Of a stretch of 64,000 nucleotides of DNA, positions 1 through 11,400 are shown one piece after another (position 1 is the stretch's first letter; each line of letters starts with the position of its first letter). The DNA is taken from the NCBI GenBank assembly GCA_026260175.1, contig JAKCWW010001206.1:1-64000 (forward strand), given 5' to 3'. A program made the position numbers and the translations under genes. This stretch comes from Reticulitermes lucifugus. Lineage: Eukaryota > Arthropoda > Insecta > Blattodea > Rhinotermitidae. A model generated the notes under the pieces. That model saw only the letters and a list, made by a program, of their open reading frames with translations, was not told where the DNA came from and made no database searches.

Positions 1-66
1 GAGCTATACCTCTACTCCCCCTCTGGGCCTTCATGACCTGTTCTAGGGAGAAATTTACCTTTACCT
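1..66 (+). mobile_element. SINE-2 (tRNA-derived) 3' tail, cut by window edge
   Basis: The first bases match the 3' end of the SINE-2 family seen elsewhere in the window (for example 32138-32248): GAGCTATACCTCTA, a CCTCTGG/CCTTC block, GTTCTAGGGAGAA, then the family's CTTTACC-type repeated tail. Only the tail is inside the window, so the tRNA-like head and left target-site duplication cannot be seen. Confidence 0.75.
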
Positions 67-264
67 CACTTTAAAAGGCTAGGCAATCGCATTAAAAGTG
101 GAACGTTAGTAATAGTACGCACGAGAGACGTAATAACTGCGTACAATTCTCGTCGTAAAGCCTGAAGGAAAGAGACCACTTGTAAAATCTAGACTTAGAT
201 GTTAAGATAGTACTAATTAAACGAAAATGGGACGTTGTGTGAATGAATTCACTGGCTCACGATA

Positions 265-400
265 GTGACCCCTGGTGCTCCCTAGTGGACAGGGCAATAA
301 GCATACAAGCGAATTATTTCTTGAGAAGCAGAGCAAGCGTAAGCTTCTCCTTAAGAAGGACGGTGCTCCACGGAGATAGTTTGAAATATGATCGTCAAAT
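265..400 (+). mobile_element. LINE-A 3' untranslated tail, degraded
   Basis: This resembles the 3' untranslated tail of the LINE-A copies, with the ordered blocks TTTCTTGA, AGCTTCTC, AAGAAGGAC and GTGCTCCACGGAG. No reverse-transcriptase coding remains. Similarity is to 58425-58625 and 42890-42975. Divergence is high, so the assignment is tentative. Confidence 0.4.
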
Positions 401-2569
401 GAGTGCATGCGACCAGTTATAATTTAACGTTAAATGCATCTTGTACACTATATAAGTCCAAAAACGCCACTATGACGGCGATAATGGATAAAACCGACTG
501 ATTGTTAAGTTATTTAAAGATGCACATTCAACATTTTTGTCGCTTATTTTACGGCACTATCATGCTTAACGCGGTGTCCATGGTGGAATAAATAATGAAC
601 TCTGAAGGGTTTGGAAGAAACCGAACGTCAGCTAATACAGGCACCATCACGGTGTGACTGAGAAAAGACACGAAACCACTCATTCAGAATAGGTGTCTCG
701 GCCAAGATTTTAACCGGATATCTCCCGAATTCAAGTCAGAAGCGTTACTCCCTGAGCGAAATTGCAATATTTCTAATTCAATTGCACACCGTAGTCAGGC
801 TACATCAAAACGAAAGAAAATGAATTATGTAATAAAAAAGAATGTGGCCTATTAAAGGTATTTTATTAAATTAGGGTAAACAGAGATTACTGGGATGTCA
901 CGGCAAACCTGAGAGAACTGCCAGCAAACCAAACAAAATTTGAAACGATTGCTTCTCGAACAAGAAAAGTAGGCTGTAAGTACCGATGCTCCAGTAACAG
1001 ATATCTTCCTGGTGCTGAGTCAAGCGCCATTATAATAAAGGTAAAATTGTCCCTCTGCTGGACATTACGTGCCAAGTCATAACAGAGTTGAGATATAGCT
1101 CCACATATTTTTAAATCTCGGAGCCAGAGGCGAAAACTGAGCGTCACACCCACACCGCTTTCCTCCTCTACTACTTTAATCAAGTGGCCAGGAGTTCCTC
1201 ACACGGTATATATATGCGTATTACTGCCGATATCTGGAGACTTCACAGATAAGAAATGAACTTCTTAATGTTATTTGAAATAAACTCCATTTTTCAATGG
1301 GCTACCAGACTACACGGCACCACACACCAAAAGAGGAATAAACTTCAGATTTACCTGCAGTTATTGCAACTACTTTATACATCGTTTGCATGCATTTTCA
1401 TCTCCTAAAAACCGCAAGGATGATGGTGAAAGCATGTTTTATGGAATGGCATGATGTGACTGCGGGAAACAGCTCATAAGGTACACATGTGGTTGTACGC
1501 TAATCAATCTTCATCACCCAGAGCTTTCAATGCATAAGTGGAATTTGTGCCACGGTTTCTTTCATTCCAGATTGGAGTCTAGAATATCCCGGTGTTGATT
1601 TTCTAAAGGCAGAGCTCGGAAAACTCGATTTTCAAGTTTCTAGTGTGAACAAAGAGATGGTTCCTTAAATGTTGCATGTCACGCTCCAAATGGTTAATCT
1701 GCAGTCAGTAAACGGGCGTATTTTGTACCGAAAATGCCTAATGTTCTTCTTCGTATAACTGTTCACAGACATCATGTTTTGTTTCTTCAGCTTAAAGTAC
1801 AGGATTAATAGACAGGCTGTGCACATTTCTGCATTTTATTCCTCAAAATACTGTCAGTGGTCACCTGGGTTTTTCAACCTTACGCCAAATTATGTCTTCA
1901 ATACATGTTGATGTATTTACCAAATTGCAGCTTTTAAAAAACAGTCCCGCCTGTTTCACAACTCACAGGCCTGGTCTCGTGTGAGACTTAGTTGTGTAGG
2001 TGTTTGGCACAGAACCTGTTGGAACGTTATATATTAAGATTAAGAAAATAGTACAGATACCAGTCTGATTTATCCGCATGTCATGCCTGAAGGCACATAT
2101 CACAATACGAATTAGGATTATCGAGAAATGGAACATAGGAATAAATATTTAAAGGCAATTTTAATAAACACCAAAGAAGACAAGCTGACCACCATGAACA
2201 AGAAGATAAGTGATATTCAGTGATAGTGAATTTATGTTGTGAAAGTGAATTGAATGCATTTGAAAACTGTGAACTCTCGACGAGACCCCTGAGGATGGAA
2301 ACACCAAAATAGTGTGGTGCATTTGTTGGAATAAAATAATTAATTAATTTAAAGGCAGGTTCTTAATTGTTGCTTTACGCAGGTCACATAAAATGGCTGC
2401 GGTTGATATGGACGTCTGACAAAGAGAAAAAATTGTCAGATGAACAAGAAATTATATTAAATCGCGACAATCATCATAAAAATTATTGTATCCTGGCAGA
2501 CGATATATAGATGGGACGTTAATGAAAACTGAATGTCCAGAGATGTAAGGTTCCTGTTGCTGTGATTAA
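401..2569. other. Unassigned stretch
   Basis: No gene or repeat is recognised. A 98-codon open frame on the minus strand (887-1183) has no motif I know and no visible splice or promoter context. Around 2290 there is a CTGAGGAT followed by a weak stem, a very degraded relative of the hammerhead-like motifs described elsewhere. A short AATTAATT-rich run at 2335-2350 ends that piece. Confidence 0.5.
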
Positions 2570-2685
2570 GTTGTCTTGTGAGATGTGATGCTGTGTAGCG
2601 TTAATACATCTCGGGGAAAACTGCTACCTCCATCCTCAGGACCTCCCGAAGATGCACCAACTTTGGTATCTACCAGACTAAAAGG
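2570..2685. repeat. F1 foldback repeat, partial
   Basis: This copy has the ordered F1 blocks: GTCTTGTGAGATGTGATGC, TGTGTAG, AAACTGCTACCTCCATCC, TCAGG, then the mirrored half with CCAACTTTGGTATCTACCAG. The terminal GGCGGTGA blocks are missing on both sides. F1 is palindromic, so strand has no meaning. Confidence 0.6.
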
Positions 2686-3358
2686 CCATATATCCCATAA
2701 AAGTGGTTTCAGAATGTAATAAGGGGATGAAACTAAAATTTCGCAGACTTGAATGGTTTTATTTTGTTATAGAGAAACTGAACCAGTGTATTACGTAATT
2801 CTAAGGAGTTCTATGTTAACGAATTTGATATTAACGTGCCTTGTGTCGCTCTCGCCCTGACATACTGACGTATTGACAAGTAACATCGGTTTGGCCTCCT
2901 CCCATGTCCACCTGCAGCTGACATGCCAACATGTACTTAAGGTTAACTGCCCTGTGAATGAGATTTTCACATCCTTATATATGGATGTCAGGAAAAACGC
3001 CAATTCCACCAAAAATTTAACCATTCAGAATTATACTCAAACGCTGTTACTGGCTTCATAATTATTAATAACGTAACTAGCTTTACATTACAAAATATTT
3101 TATTTGATACGAAGGAAAATATGTTATTTGAATCCCATATATATTGCGGTTTTACGTAGGGGGCCTATCCAATTTACAACACACCAATTCCGAATTTTGC
3201 TGTTGACAAAAGAATTAATTTGATTTAATTTTTGACAGATGGCAAAACACATTATCTGACATAGTTTCTCAAACACAAAGAAAATTAAATGTATAAGAAT
3301 CAGGGGTTAAGCGACACATCACTTTCAAAACACGGCCCTGGGCGCCCTATGTCTTTAG
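2686..3358. other. Unassigned stretch
   Basis: Nothing recognised. Two short overlapping antiparallel open frames near 2800-3060 have no known motif. Confidence 0.5.
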
Positions 3359-3629
3359 TACTCGCTGATATAATGTATGGTAGTTTAATCATACACTCGG
3401 TAATATAAGTATTTCATACTTATATGTTTATATACTCACTAATGTAATTCGTACTGGCATACACACCTAGCCATGTAAGTCATATTGGCATATTCTTACA
3501 CTCGCTAGTAGAGTAGTTCATAGTGGTTCATATACTCACTAAGTTAATTCTTACAGGCGTATTAATGCACTAATTAATATTAGAAAACTATGCTACGTAG
3601 TGTAATTTACAATGGCATATTCATACAAT

Positions 3630-3891
3630 AGTAGATCCAGGTGGCCGCGCGGTCTGAGGCGTAGGCTTGCGGCCTCTTGTTTACTGGGACTGCGGGTTCA
3701 AACACCGCCGGGGGGGGGCATGGATATCTGTCTCATGTGAATGTTTTGTATTGTCAGGCAGAGGTCTCTGCAACGGGCCGATCCCTCATCCAGAGGAGTC
3801 CTAAAGAATGTGGCGTGTCTGTGCGCGATCTCGCAACCTCAACAATGAGGCGGCCTAGGCCCGAGTGGGGATGTTGCACCACAAGAAAAAA
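3630..3891 (+). mobile_element. SINE-3, tRNA-Leu/Ser-like head, with target-site duplication
   Basis: The head has an A-box-like TGGCCGCGCGGTCTGAGG and a B-box-like GGTTCAAACAC at 3695-3705, arranged as in a tRNA-Leu or tRNA-Ser gene. The body shares CAGAGGAGTCCTA and GAGGCGGCCTAGGCCC with the copy at 59313-59569. It ends in an A-rich tail. Flanking ATATTCATACAAT (3617-3629) and ATATTCACACAAT (3892-3904) match at 12 of 13 positions and form the target-site duplication. It is not a functional tRNA, because the anticodon arm does not fold and a long body follows. Confidence 0.85.
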
Positions 3892-3989
3892 ATATTCACA
3901 CAATCACTACTAAAATCCATACAGGCATTACCATACAGTCAATAGCATTATTCGCGTTGGCTTATTCATTAACTAATCAATCAATTTTT

Positions 3990-4256
3990 TGAAGGGCTCC
4001 GCAGCAGATGCTGCGGACGCACCGCAGCATTTAGGCTTATTGTGCAACCCTGTGACAAAGATGAGCAGTTTTTTCATTTTTCCGTGTAATGGAGCCCCAG
4101 TGGAATGAAACTGACAGAGGAAAACCAAAGTACTCGGGGAAAATCCTGTTCCAGTGCCAATTCGTCCACCACAAATCCCAAATGGACTGACTTGGGATCG
4201 AACCCGGGCCTGCACGGTGAAAGGCTAACTAACCGCCTGAGCCATGGCACGGCCCG
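3990..4256 (-). mobile_element. SINE-1, tRNA-derived
   Basis: Read on the minus strand, the head begins near 4256 with GGCCGTGCCATGGCTCAGG (A box) and continues to GGTTCGATCCC (B box). The body is closely similar over its whole length to the copy at 29428-29697. The 3' end, on the left, is followed by a short T run on the plus strand, that is, an A tail. It sits inside the minisatellite. The flanks AACTAATCAA and AACCAATAAC may be an eroded target-site duplication. Confidence 0.8.
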
Positions 4257-4389
4257 AACCAATAACATTCATAGTGGTATATAATGTACGCGCTTATTCA
4301 CATTCAATCAAACGGAATGTTCCACATTAAAGTACTTGTTACTACTGACATATTCATTCAGGCAGTAATACAACACACGCAGTGTTTGG

Positions 4390-4560
4390 GGTTCTCACAG
4401 CGGTGTTACCGATCATGCAAGTCTTTTGTGACATGACGCTGTGTGGTTGGGCGAGTAGTTCGCGACGTTTCTAAGACAGCACTCTCCTTCGAAATATCGG
4501 AACCCACCTATACAAAGACACATGGGTACATTCCAGAAGACCTGCAGCTTTACTATAATT
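4390..4560. repeat. F1 foldback repeat
   Basis: The left half starts GGTTCTCACAGCGGTG and continues GTCTTTTGTGACATGACGC, TGTGTGG and CGACGTTTC. After a short centre the right half mirrors it: CTTCGAAATATCGG, ACCCACCTA, then ACATTCCAGAAGACC. It lies 360 bp from the next F1 copy. Confidence 0.7.
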
Positions 4561-4919
4561 CATACTGGCGTACTTATGGCCTGATAAACGGAGTGTAGCA
4601 CTCAACTTCACTTTAGGGTCCAAGACTAATATAATTACATTTTGAGTTGGATCAACTAGTATAATGTTAAAAATGTCACATTGGACAATTTTCCTCAATA
4701 TTATGTGTCCGCTCAACATTACCAAGTGTCACACACGTTTGCACAAAATGTGTGTTGACATTTAGAGTTACAGTGATTCACCAGTCACTGTCATCGAACA
4801 AGCTTCGAGTCACTCATCATCGTTCGTGCACATAAAAGAGCGTAATTCAGAACAAACGGTTTTGGCATTCGTAATTCATACTTTATTTTACGGACACCAA
4901 TACGTACGTACGAGAACTC

Positions 4920-5135
4920 AGGTTCTCGAAGCGGCCAAGATCACGACTACGAACTTCTGCGATATGACGCCGTGTAGTCTTGTAGATACGTACGTTATCA
5001 ACGTTTTGGAGTACCTGCTGCCTCTATCTGCTGTGAATATTGAGGCAGCAGGCTTCTACGAGATGTTGGTACCTTCCTATCAAGACTACAAGGTTACCCC
5101 AGGGGATCGTTCATCTTAATATTAAGATTTACTCC
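4920..5135. repeat. F1 foldback repeat, near full length
   Basis: It begins GGTTCTCGAAGCGG, then ATGACGCCGTGTAGTCTTG, a TGCTGCCTC centre, and a mirrored half GAGGCAGCAGGCTTCTACG, GTTGGTACC, ending in a degraded CCAGGGGATC. Read on the plus strand it encodes the peptide TPCSLVD, which I remember as common in predicted insect proteins. It is repeat-derived, not a gene. Confidence 0.8.
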
Positions 5136-5539
5136 AATCGAAAGTCTCTTCGTATTCGGACGTCCCAGTTTCGAAACTCAGCAAGAAAACCGGTTGTCTG
5201 AACTGAGGCATTTCGTAAATTTCCTCTGTGCATTCAAGCAGAATGGTGAAATGCAAACTTAGATGACATTTTCGATGGTAATAACTGATAAAGCACAGTC
5301 GCTTTAAATGCAAAATATGTACAGAGGCATGTTTTGTGGGAAGACAATTTGTTATTTATTTCCCACCTTATCGTTGGAGGAAAATCACATAAACTTGGGT
5401 TTTTTTTAAATTTTGTGTCACAACAATATCTCCTGAAGAGCACGCCACAGCTGCAAAGGCATTTTATGGTTAAGAATGTTTAACTTATGGAGTGTAAGAC
5501 AGATCTATTAAACTATTTTAAATAATAAGTTATATCTAA
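5136..5539. other. Unassigned stretch
   Basis: Nothing recognised; AT-rich with only short chance open frames. Confidence 0.5.
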
Positions 5540-5765
5540 CTTGAATGAATCGCTTGGAAGACCTAGGTATAAAAGAGAAAGTAGTATTCAAATGTGTCTT
5601 AAAGAAAAGGTGTGAGAGTGTGGACTGAATTCAACAGGCGTGGGGCAGAAAAGAGTAACGGAATTTTGTGAGCACGGTAGGAACTCTTGTGTTTCACAAA
5701 ATGCCAGAAATGTCGTGACTAGCTTCTTAGCCCCTTGCGTCTCAAGAAGGGCTCTACAGTCCTTG
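5540..5765 (+). mobile_element. LINE-A 3' end, decayed
   Basis: The plus-strand frame starting CGCTTGGAAGACCTAGGTAT gives SLGRPRYKRESSI, a decayed form of the LGRP-x-RRW-x-DNIKM signature that closes LINE-A. This is followed by TTTTGTGAGCACGG and a tail with GACTAGCTTCTTAG and CTCAAGAAGGGCTCTAC. It is frame-broken and truncated at its 5' end. Confidence 0.65.
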
Positions 5766-7044
5766 GTTATTTGGTAAGTCATGTATGTAGTTAGGTCTAC
5801 TTCAGATATACTCCTTAAAAAACTAAAGTGTGTCACACCACTGGACAGTGGTTTCAGTACTTCTATACTTTTAAAGACGCGTGTGATGACATAAAAAACA
5901 GTAAAATAAATCATATAATGTACAGTTTTAACGTTTATTTGCCTCTCAGTCTCCAATACCAATTACATATAACTGCGTGATGTAAAATTTGGACTTGCAC
6001 AAAAGTGGACGTTGTAATTACAATGCAGTGAACAGCAATTAAATGTACGTATCATATGGCATAATTAAGTCAATTTCCGTCGTACATCGCTCATTCAGAT
6101 CATTATATGTAATTTCCTGTCATACGTCGAAAAACGTTTGAACCAAACCACATTATCACATTCCTTTTTCAGACATATATGTCATTACAGTAATGTATAC
6201 AAACTTATACCCATTAACTTTCTCAGCTTTCCTAAAAGTGCAAATTCGTTGGAAATTCAAAGGAGTATTTGTGTGTATAAAATTTACTTAGAAAATTTGC
6301 GAGCAAGCGAAAACAAATTTTGCCTACAAAAAACTTCCATCAAAAAACTAACCTCGACAGCGCAGTTGACAATCCACTTTATTACAGAATATACAAATCT
6401 GAGAGGGATACCAGCACTTTGCGTAAAAATAATGCTAGACATACTTTCGGAAGTGTGTGTTTCTAATGTCTCATGGAAAACCGGCTGTCCTGCATGTCTC
6501 CGTGCTTTTCCTCAGCCCCCTACCCAGGGACTTACCAGTATGGTAACTGGACGAGGCAACGTTCGCTTCCCCCTCAATTCTTTTCCATTCAGCTTTAACA
6601 AATCAACCTACCTTCCTAGTCTTACTGTCTGAGATACTGAAAGAGTCGTAACATAAACCACACAACAGAGGGGAAAAAAAGAGAATAAGTCATTTTACTT
6701 CCTGAAACACCGACAGCCCAAGCATACATTCAAATGCCGTTTATTGCTGCCATACTCCTTTCGTATTCGTAACTGCCACTAACTTTGCCACCTCCTTCTA
6801 CCAACTCATTATCAGGACACATAATGACCAAGTTCCGGTTTTGTTAACTACTAACAGACATAACCAAGGCATATACGCATTGAACTAATGAATATACTGT
6901 GGCCTTAATTTCAAAATGTACGAGAAGCTTTATGTAAAAGGCAACGGTAGGAAAACATGGCTACAATTTTAATCTTGAGCACGGAAATGAATTTAAATAC
7001 GGCGGGAAAATAGGACAATCAAGGTGTGGTGCTTTTCTTTCTCA
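5766..7044. other. Unassigned stretch with one longer open frame
   Basis: A 164-codon open frame on the plus strand (6138-6632) is the longest outside the transposase remnant except for one other of similar size. It has no recognisable domain, signal peptide or repeat signature, and I would not call it a gene. The rest shows nothing. Confidence 0.4.
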
Positions 7045-7390
7045 GCAATATCTTCACAAATATGAAAGAGGAAGCAACAGGAAAAGAGAATGTACTTTGT
7101 AGTAGTTTGTACTGCTCACCTAATATTATAAGGGCAACTGTATCAATAAAGATGTAATGAAATGGACGGGCAGAACACACGCAGGAAATGAGAAACACAA
7201 ACAAAATTAGTGGAAAAAGTAAATAGAAAAGGACCGCTTGGAAGACCTACGAGTAGATGAGAGAATAATAATAATAAATAAATCTTAAATGTGAAGTGCA
7301 TCGAGTGGATTCAACAAACTAAGGGCACGTTTAATGGCAGAATTCTGTGACCAAGTTTCCTTACCTGCTAATTAGCCCACAAAAAAAAAC
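7045..7390 (+). mobile_element. LINE-A 3' end, decayed
   Basis: Across several frames the plus strand recalls the LINE-A RT C-terminus: KYERGSNRKRECTL (compare FGPKREE-WRKLHNEEL), a degraded SPNIIRVIKSRR-type block, then CCGCTTGGAAGACCTACG encoding the LGRP motif. The tail follows to about 7390. Stops and frameshifts are frequent. Confidence 0.55.
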
Positions 7391-8871
7391 ATACACTGAA
7401 CCAGTAGCATCCAGTCTTCGCCTTTACACATACTTCCTTTATCCTAATAAACACACTGGTAACTATAGATACCACCGGCTTTAACATTAAAACCTTTGCA
7501 TTTTGCGCATTCACAATATAATTATGGGTTTCGTACGTTTCTAAAAGGAAAGAGATTGTTTCCTAATACGGCATTAAAAAATGGGTCTTCGTAATGTAGA
7601 ATCAGTGTGTTTTCTATGAATACTAACTATATTTTTAAGTACTATTTAAATTAATTTAAAATTTTGAATATATAAGGGCCATTTAATGCTATTTTGTCTT
7701 CTGTGTCTCCCAGTTGCCTAGTCCCTTCAGGTTACCATAACACCACTACAACGTTTTTATTTGTCCCATTCGTATTATATATTCCTCCTACAGAATTCAC
7801 TTAAAAGACCCACGTACATCTATTTCGAATGGCCGTGTATATCAGTTTCCACATACAGAAATACTAAACAAAAATGCTGGTACCCTCTGCAAAACGCTTG
7901 TTATGAGGCAGTTCCGTGGCTGCCGTCATTGTTTCTACGTACTTTGCACGTGTAGCTCCATCTGTAAGGTGAATAGGGCTTTGTACAATCTCGACGATAG
8001 GGATTAAATTCTCAACAGAGATAGCCCAGCTACATGGCCCAAACCTGTCTCATATCCAGTCTGTTCGGGGCCCCTTTTTTCACGAATGTGAACGTGAAAT
8101 TTAGCACACTGTCATGAAGATATAGGCAGTATACGAGTATTCCTCAAACCCATGGGTCACACCTACCAGAGTACTTGTTGTCAGTGCCGAAGTTCGGACA
8201 GTGTGGACTTTTTCTTCCGCTTCACATACGTGTTAGTGATTTTGTAGTCCCTAAAGCGGTAAATTTAAATTTGTCGCACACTTCATATCCGTGAGATAAT
8301 TACAAGAAAATATAATTATTTTTCGGAATTCCTGCCAAAAAGCATGTAATGTCTTCGTCAGATTAAACATTTTAATCGTGAATTTGAACATAACCGGAGC
8401 ACAAATATACGTTCGCTTCTCTTCTGTGTATTATCCTTGCATATTCTGATCACCAGCCCAAGGAGTCATACCAAATCTTTAAAAGATTCAGTAGCAAAAG
8501 TTAATTACGGATTTTAGCAGTACAGAATAATTAACAGTGATTAGATCCCTACCTCTGCTTTAACTCCTGTATGAGTAAAGGAGAGTTAACACAAGGAGAA
8601 ATGTTGCTCCTTTCCAACGTGTGACCTATGTAAGTAGAGAAACTTCGTGAGTTTAGCGTGAGAGAACTGAACTGTAAACAGCATAAGTAGCTTGCCACTA
8701 AACATGTGAAGCTAAACCGATTAATGCAAGAACTGAGTTGTGACATATATAGTTGTAATACTCTTTACACTTACGTAACATGAAATATTCCTTATGGGCT
8801 CATAATGCCTTAATGCCTCTGTATTAACATTTAGAGCCTAAGGTGTATAATTAGTTTTATAAAAATCACTG
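7391..8871. other. Unassigned stretch
   Basis: Nothing recognised on either strand apart from short chance open frames. Confidence 0.5.
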
Positions 8872-9025
8872 TCATGAGGAATGTTACATCGTTTCTTACG
8901 AAAATGCTGCTTCTGTCTTCATTGTAGCCCACGAAAGAGGAAACAGTTTCCTCCGAAACGTTCGCAAGCAGCCACAAAACTACACCAGCGCATTCCAAGA
9001 GAGAGTGTTTATCATAATCTCCGCC
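8872..9025. repeat. F1 foldback repeat
   Basis: The left half shows CATCGTTTCTTACGAAAATG and a CTGCTTCTGTCTTCA centre. The right half is very clear: GTTTCCTCCGAAACGTTCG, AAAACTACACCAGCG, CATTCCAAGAG, then a terminal TCTCCGCC. The left terminal block is missing. Confidence 0.75.
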
Positions 9026-9619
9026 TTAATAACGTAAAATGGAATAAATGTCACAGTTTTATGAAGTTTGCTATGGAAAATCCGTAAAATATTTCTTAAA
9101 ACAAAATTAGAGTCAACCGTTTTGCAGTTAAAAGTCCTCAACCACATTTTAAGAATAACTTTAAAATATTAAAAAAAAATGAAAATTTTCGAAAAGAAAA
9201 AATGGAAGTAATAAGACACACATTTTGCATTTTCCACGCTAAGGAATGCTCGGCAAGAAGAAACCCTATTCATTAAATTAGCTCCCATATACTGGTACAG
9301 GAATGATAACAAGGGAGGCCAACTAGGGACTGTTTTGTTCCAAATTTAAGTGGCTGAATAATATGAAAAATAAAATGATGATGAAGATGGTGAAGTTACC
9401 TCTGTGCCTAGGTACAAAAGGAAGAAGGAATACAAAGGACGCAGATGAAAGGTTCGTTGAAATAAATGTGCAGCCGTCGAAATGTCCCAAACAAATGGCT
9501 GGCGTTCAGGACACCAGCTCAACATATTTATCTGAACGTATATGACATTTTAAGACACGTCCTGTCGGAGCCTTATGCACTCCCGCATGTACGTGAAAAG
9601 GCAGGATACCATAAGACGA
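9026..9619. other. Unassigned stretch
   Basis: Nothing recognised. There are A-rich runs at 9160-9210 and two overlapping short open frames without motifs. Confidence 0.5.
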
Positions 9620-9690
9620 GTCTTCTCCATCTGATGACGGAGGCAGTGTATTCCAACGAAAAGTTGTCACACACCTACCAGAAAGAAAGG
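9620..9690. repeat. Possible F1 fragment
   Basis: TCTTCTCCATCTGATGACGG followed by GGAGGCAGTGTATTCCAACG resembles the F1 centre and right shoulder (CTCCATCTTCAGG, GGAGGCAGCAGGTTCC). Flanking F1 blocks are not visible, so this could be chance. Confidence 0.3.
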
Positions 9691-10877
9691 TGTTAGACCC
9701 AAGCCGAATTTCCAGCGCAGTGGAAATTCATATATTATGATTTAGAAACGTTCTGCTCAGTGCTACAGATTCACGTAAACCCAAGCCAACGCAGCAGACT
9801 TCCGGATTCGTTGAGGAGACAAAGTTATTCGTATCGCAGAGTAGTGTTTCTGCACAAGTTCGTGGTGTTAGCGCCGCCCCATTCTCATCATGTTTCCGTT
9901 CCGATGGATTTTGATAAACTTCAGGCTAGGAAATTGAAAGCTCAACATCAGACATCACAAATTTTATGCAAAAATGGCTTATGTAAAATTTCAGTTATGG
10001 GCAGGATCTAGGGGTGTAGTTTGAATAACTGAGGTAAATTTACAATTTGAGACCACGTAACATCCAAGAAGACCTGAACATTCTGTAATACCACTGTGAA
10101 AACCTTAAATACCGCATTGTCTGACTATTTATAAGATCCATTAACATGTATTCAGCTCGCGTCAACGATTTTTCTGGTTGTTTTCACTGCATAAATATGT
10201 TAAAACCTAATGGACTAATCGGATCCGTCATTTTGCATGCGTCGTCACCTAAACAAACTAATGAGAGTCTCCAAAAACGTTACAATGGTGCATAATGTTC
10301 AGTAATAATATTCATATTATTAACAACAATCCCTAAAATCAAGTACATATACTTTATAACAAAATGTTCAGTACTTTCCAAATATATGTGTTCATAAAAA
10401 CAGAATGTGAAACATAAATTTCTGCGTTACAGGCCAAACATATCTTCTTTTCTTTGCAGTAGGTAAGAATATGGCTAAAAACGAATCCACTCTACAGAAT
10501 ACAATGTAGTTATAAATATTTTTAAGAAGTTTTGATAATATATTAAATTTCACAGTAACCATAATTATTCAATAATGTAAATTTCATAAGTTGTTATCAG
10601 TAGCGTAGAAAATCAGTCGGAGGCACTCCCTACAGTTATTAGCGAAGCTACTCCCAGGCCTTACAACAGGTACCAATAATAGTGTATTTTGTCAGAAGAA
10701 CGAAATCCAGTCCGAAAGAACCCAGAAAACATTTTAGTATTCTGCCCGTTTGGGTTTACCACGCACCGGGGGGTCTGCAGCGACCTTATACACACCACTG
10801 GTTATTATACACTGAATATGAACAACTCTCTGTGTTCACATTTTCCAAAAGTTGATATTTGAGGGTTAAGACAGTAA
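9691..10877. other. Unassigned stretch
   Basis: Nothing recognised. An 83-codon plus-strand open frame at 9760-10011 has no known motif. Confidence 0.5.
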
Positions 10878-11400
10878 GAGTTACGTAATACTTTTACGCT
10901 CTTCATATAAGCCCGTTTTATCCTTTGTTTCTGGCTGGTCTCTCATCCTGAGGGAAGCAGGACATAGATTGAGAATATTTCAGAGATGGATGTTGAGAAT
11001 AATATTTGAACTTAAGAGAAGATGATGGAGAAAAGAGCGTAACGAGAAACTTCGCAGTCTGTAGTCTTCACTAAATATTAGTAGGATGATGAATACTGGA
11101 GGATGATAAGGGAGGGACATGTACAGCTGTCACAATGTGAGCAGATAAATCCATAAACAGTTTTGGTCAGAAACCTGAATGTAGATCACTTTGTAAATTT
11201 AGGCGCAGTCTGTGGGGCAGCGTAACAAACACAATGTTACACGCACTGCAGTCAACCACCTTAAGACTCGGTCCAGTAACGGCCGCCTAAAAATACAGTA
11301 ATGAAAATTCGGTTTTCAGAGAAGGAGAGAATTTCTTGAATATAAAGCGAGAATTAGCTTCTCAAGTATGACTCAACATCGTGGAGGTAATAAATTAATT
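10878..11400 (+). mobile_element. LINE-A RT C-terminus and 3' tail
   Basis: The plus strand reads LSFVSGWSLILREAGHRLRI, then WMLRIIFELKRR, NEKLRSL, SSLNISRMM. These match in order the RT C-terminal pattern of LINE-A (VLYGCETWSLTLREEHRLRV, LRRIFGPKR, HNEELHNLYSSPNIIRM). The tail has AATTTCTTGAATATAAAGCG and TAGCTTCTCAAG near 11340-11375. Stops show it is dead. It would be the C-terminal thumb and tail of a non-LTR retrotransposon ORF2. Confidence 0.75.

Larger units (their letters stand above)
3359..4370. repeat. Degenerate ~35-bp minisatellite, split by two SINEs
   Basis: From 3359 to 3629 a unit of about 31-37 bp repeats about seven times with much divergence. The recurring blocks are CACTCACTAATGTAATTC, then TACTGGCATATTCATA. 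The same wording resumes at 3892-3985 and again at 4258-4370. The interruptions are a SINE-3 insertion (3630-3891) and a SINE-1 insertion (about 3990-4256). The array is therefore older than both insertions. Confidence 0.65.

Noticed and set aside
2286-2325. Hammerhead-like CTGAGGATGG with a short stem
   Set aside because: GAAA position reads AAAA, no GTA triplet and no convincing stem I.
3359-3629. CRISPR-like array
   Set aside because: Contiguous degenerate tandem units without unique spacers, in eukaryotic DNA.
4195-4256. tRNA gene (good B and A boxes)
   Set aside because: It is the head of a SINE-1 copy: no cloverleaf with a proper acceptor stem, and a shared SINE body follows.
6138-6632. 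164-codon plus-strand open frame as a gene
   Set aside because: No domain, signal or homology-like motif; such length can occur by chance in this much sequence.
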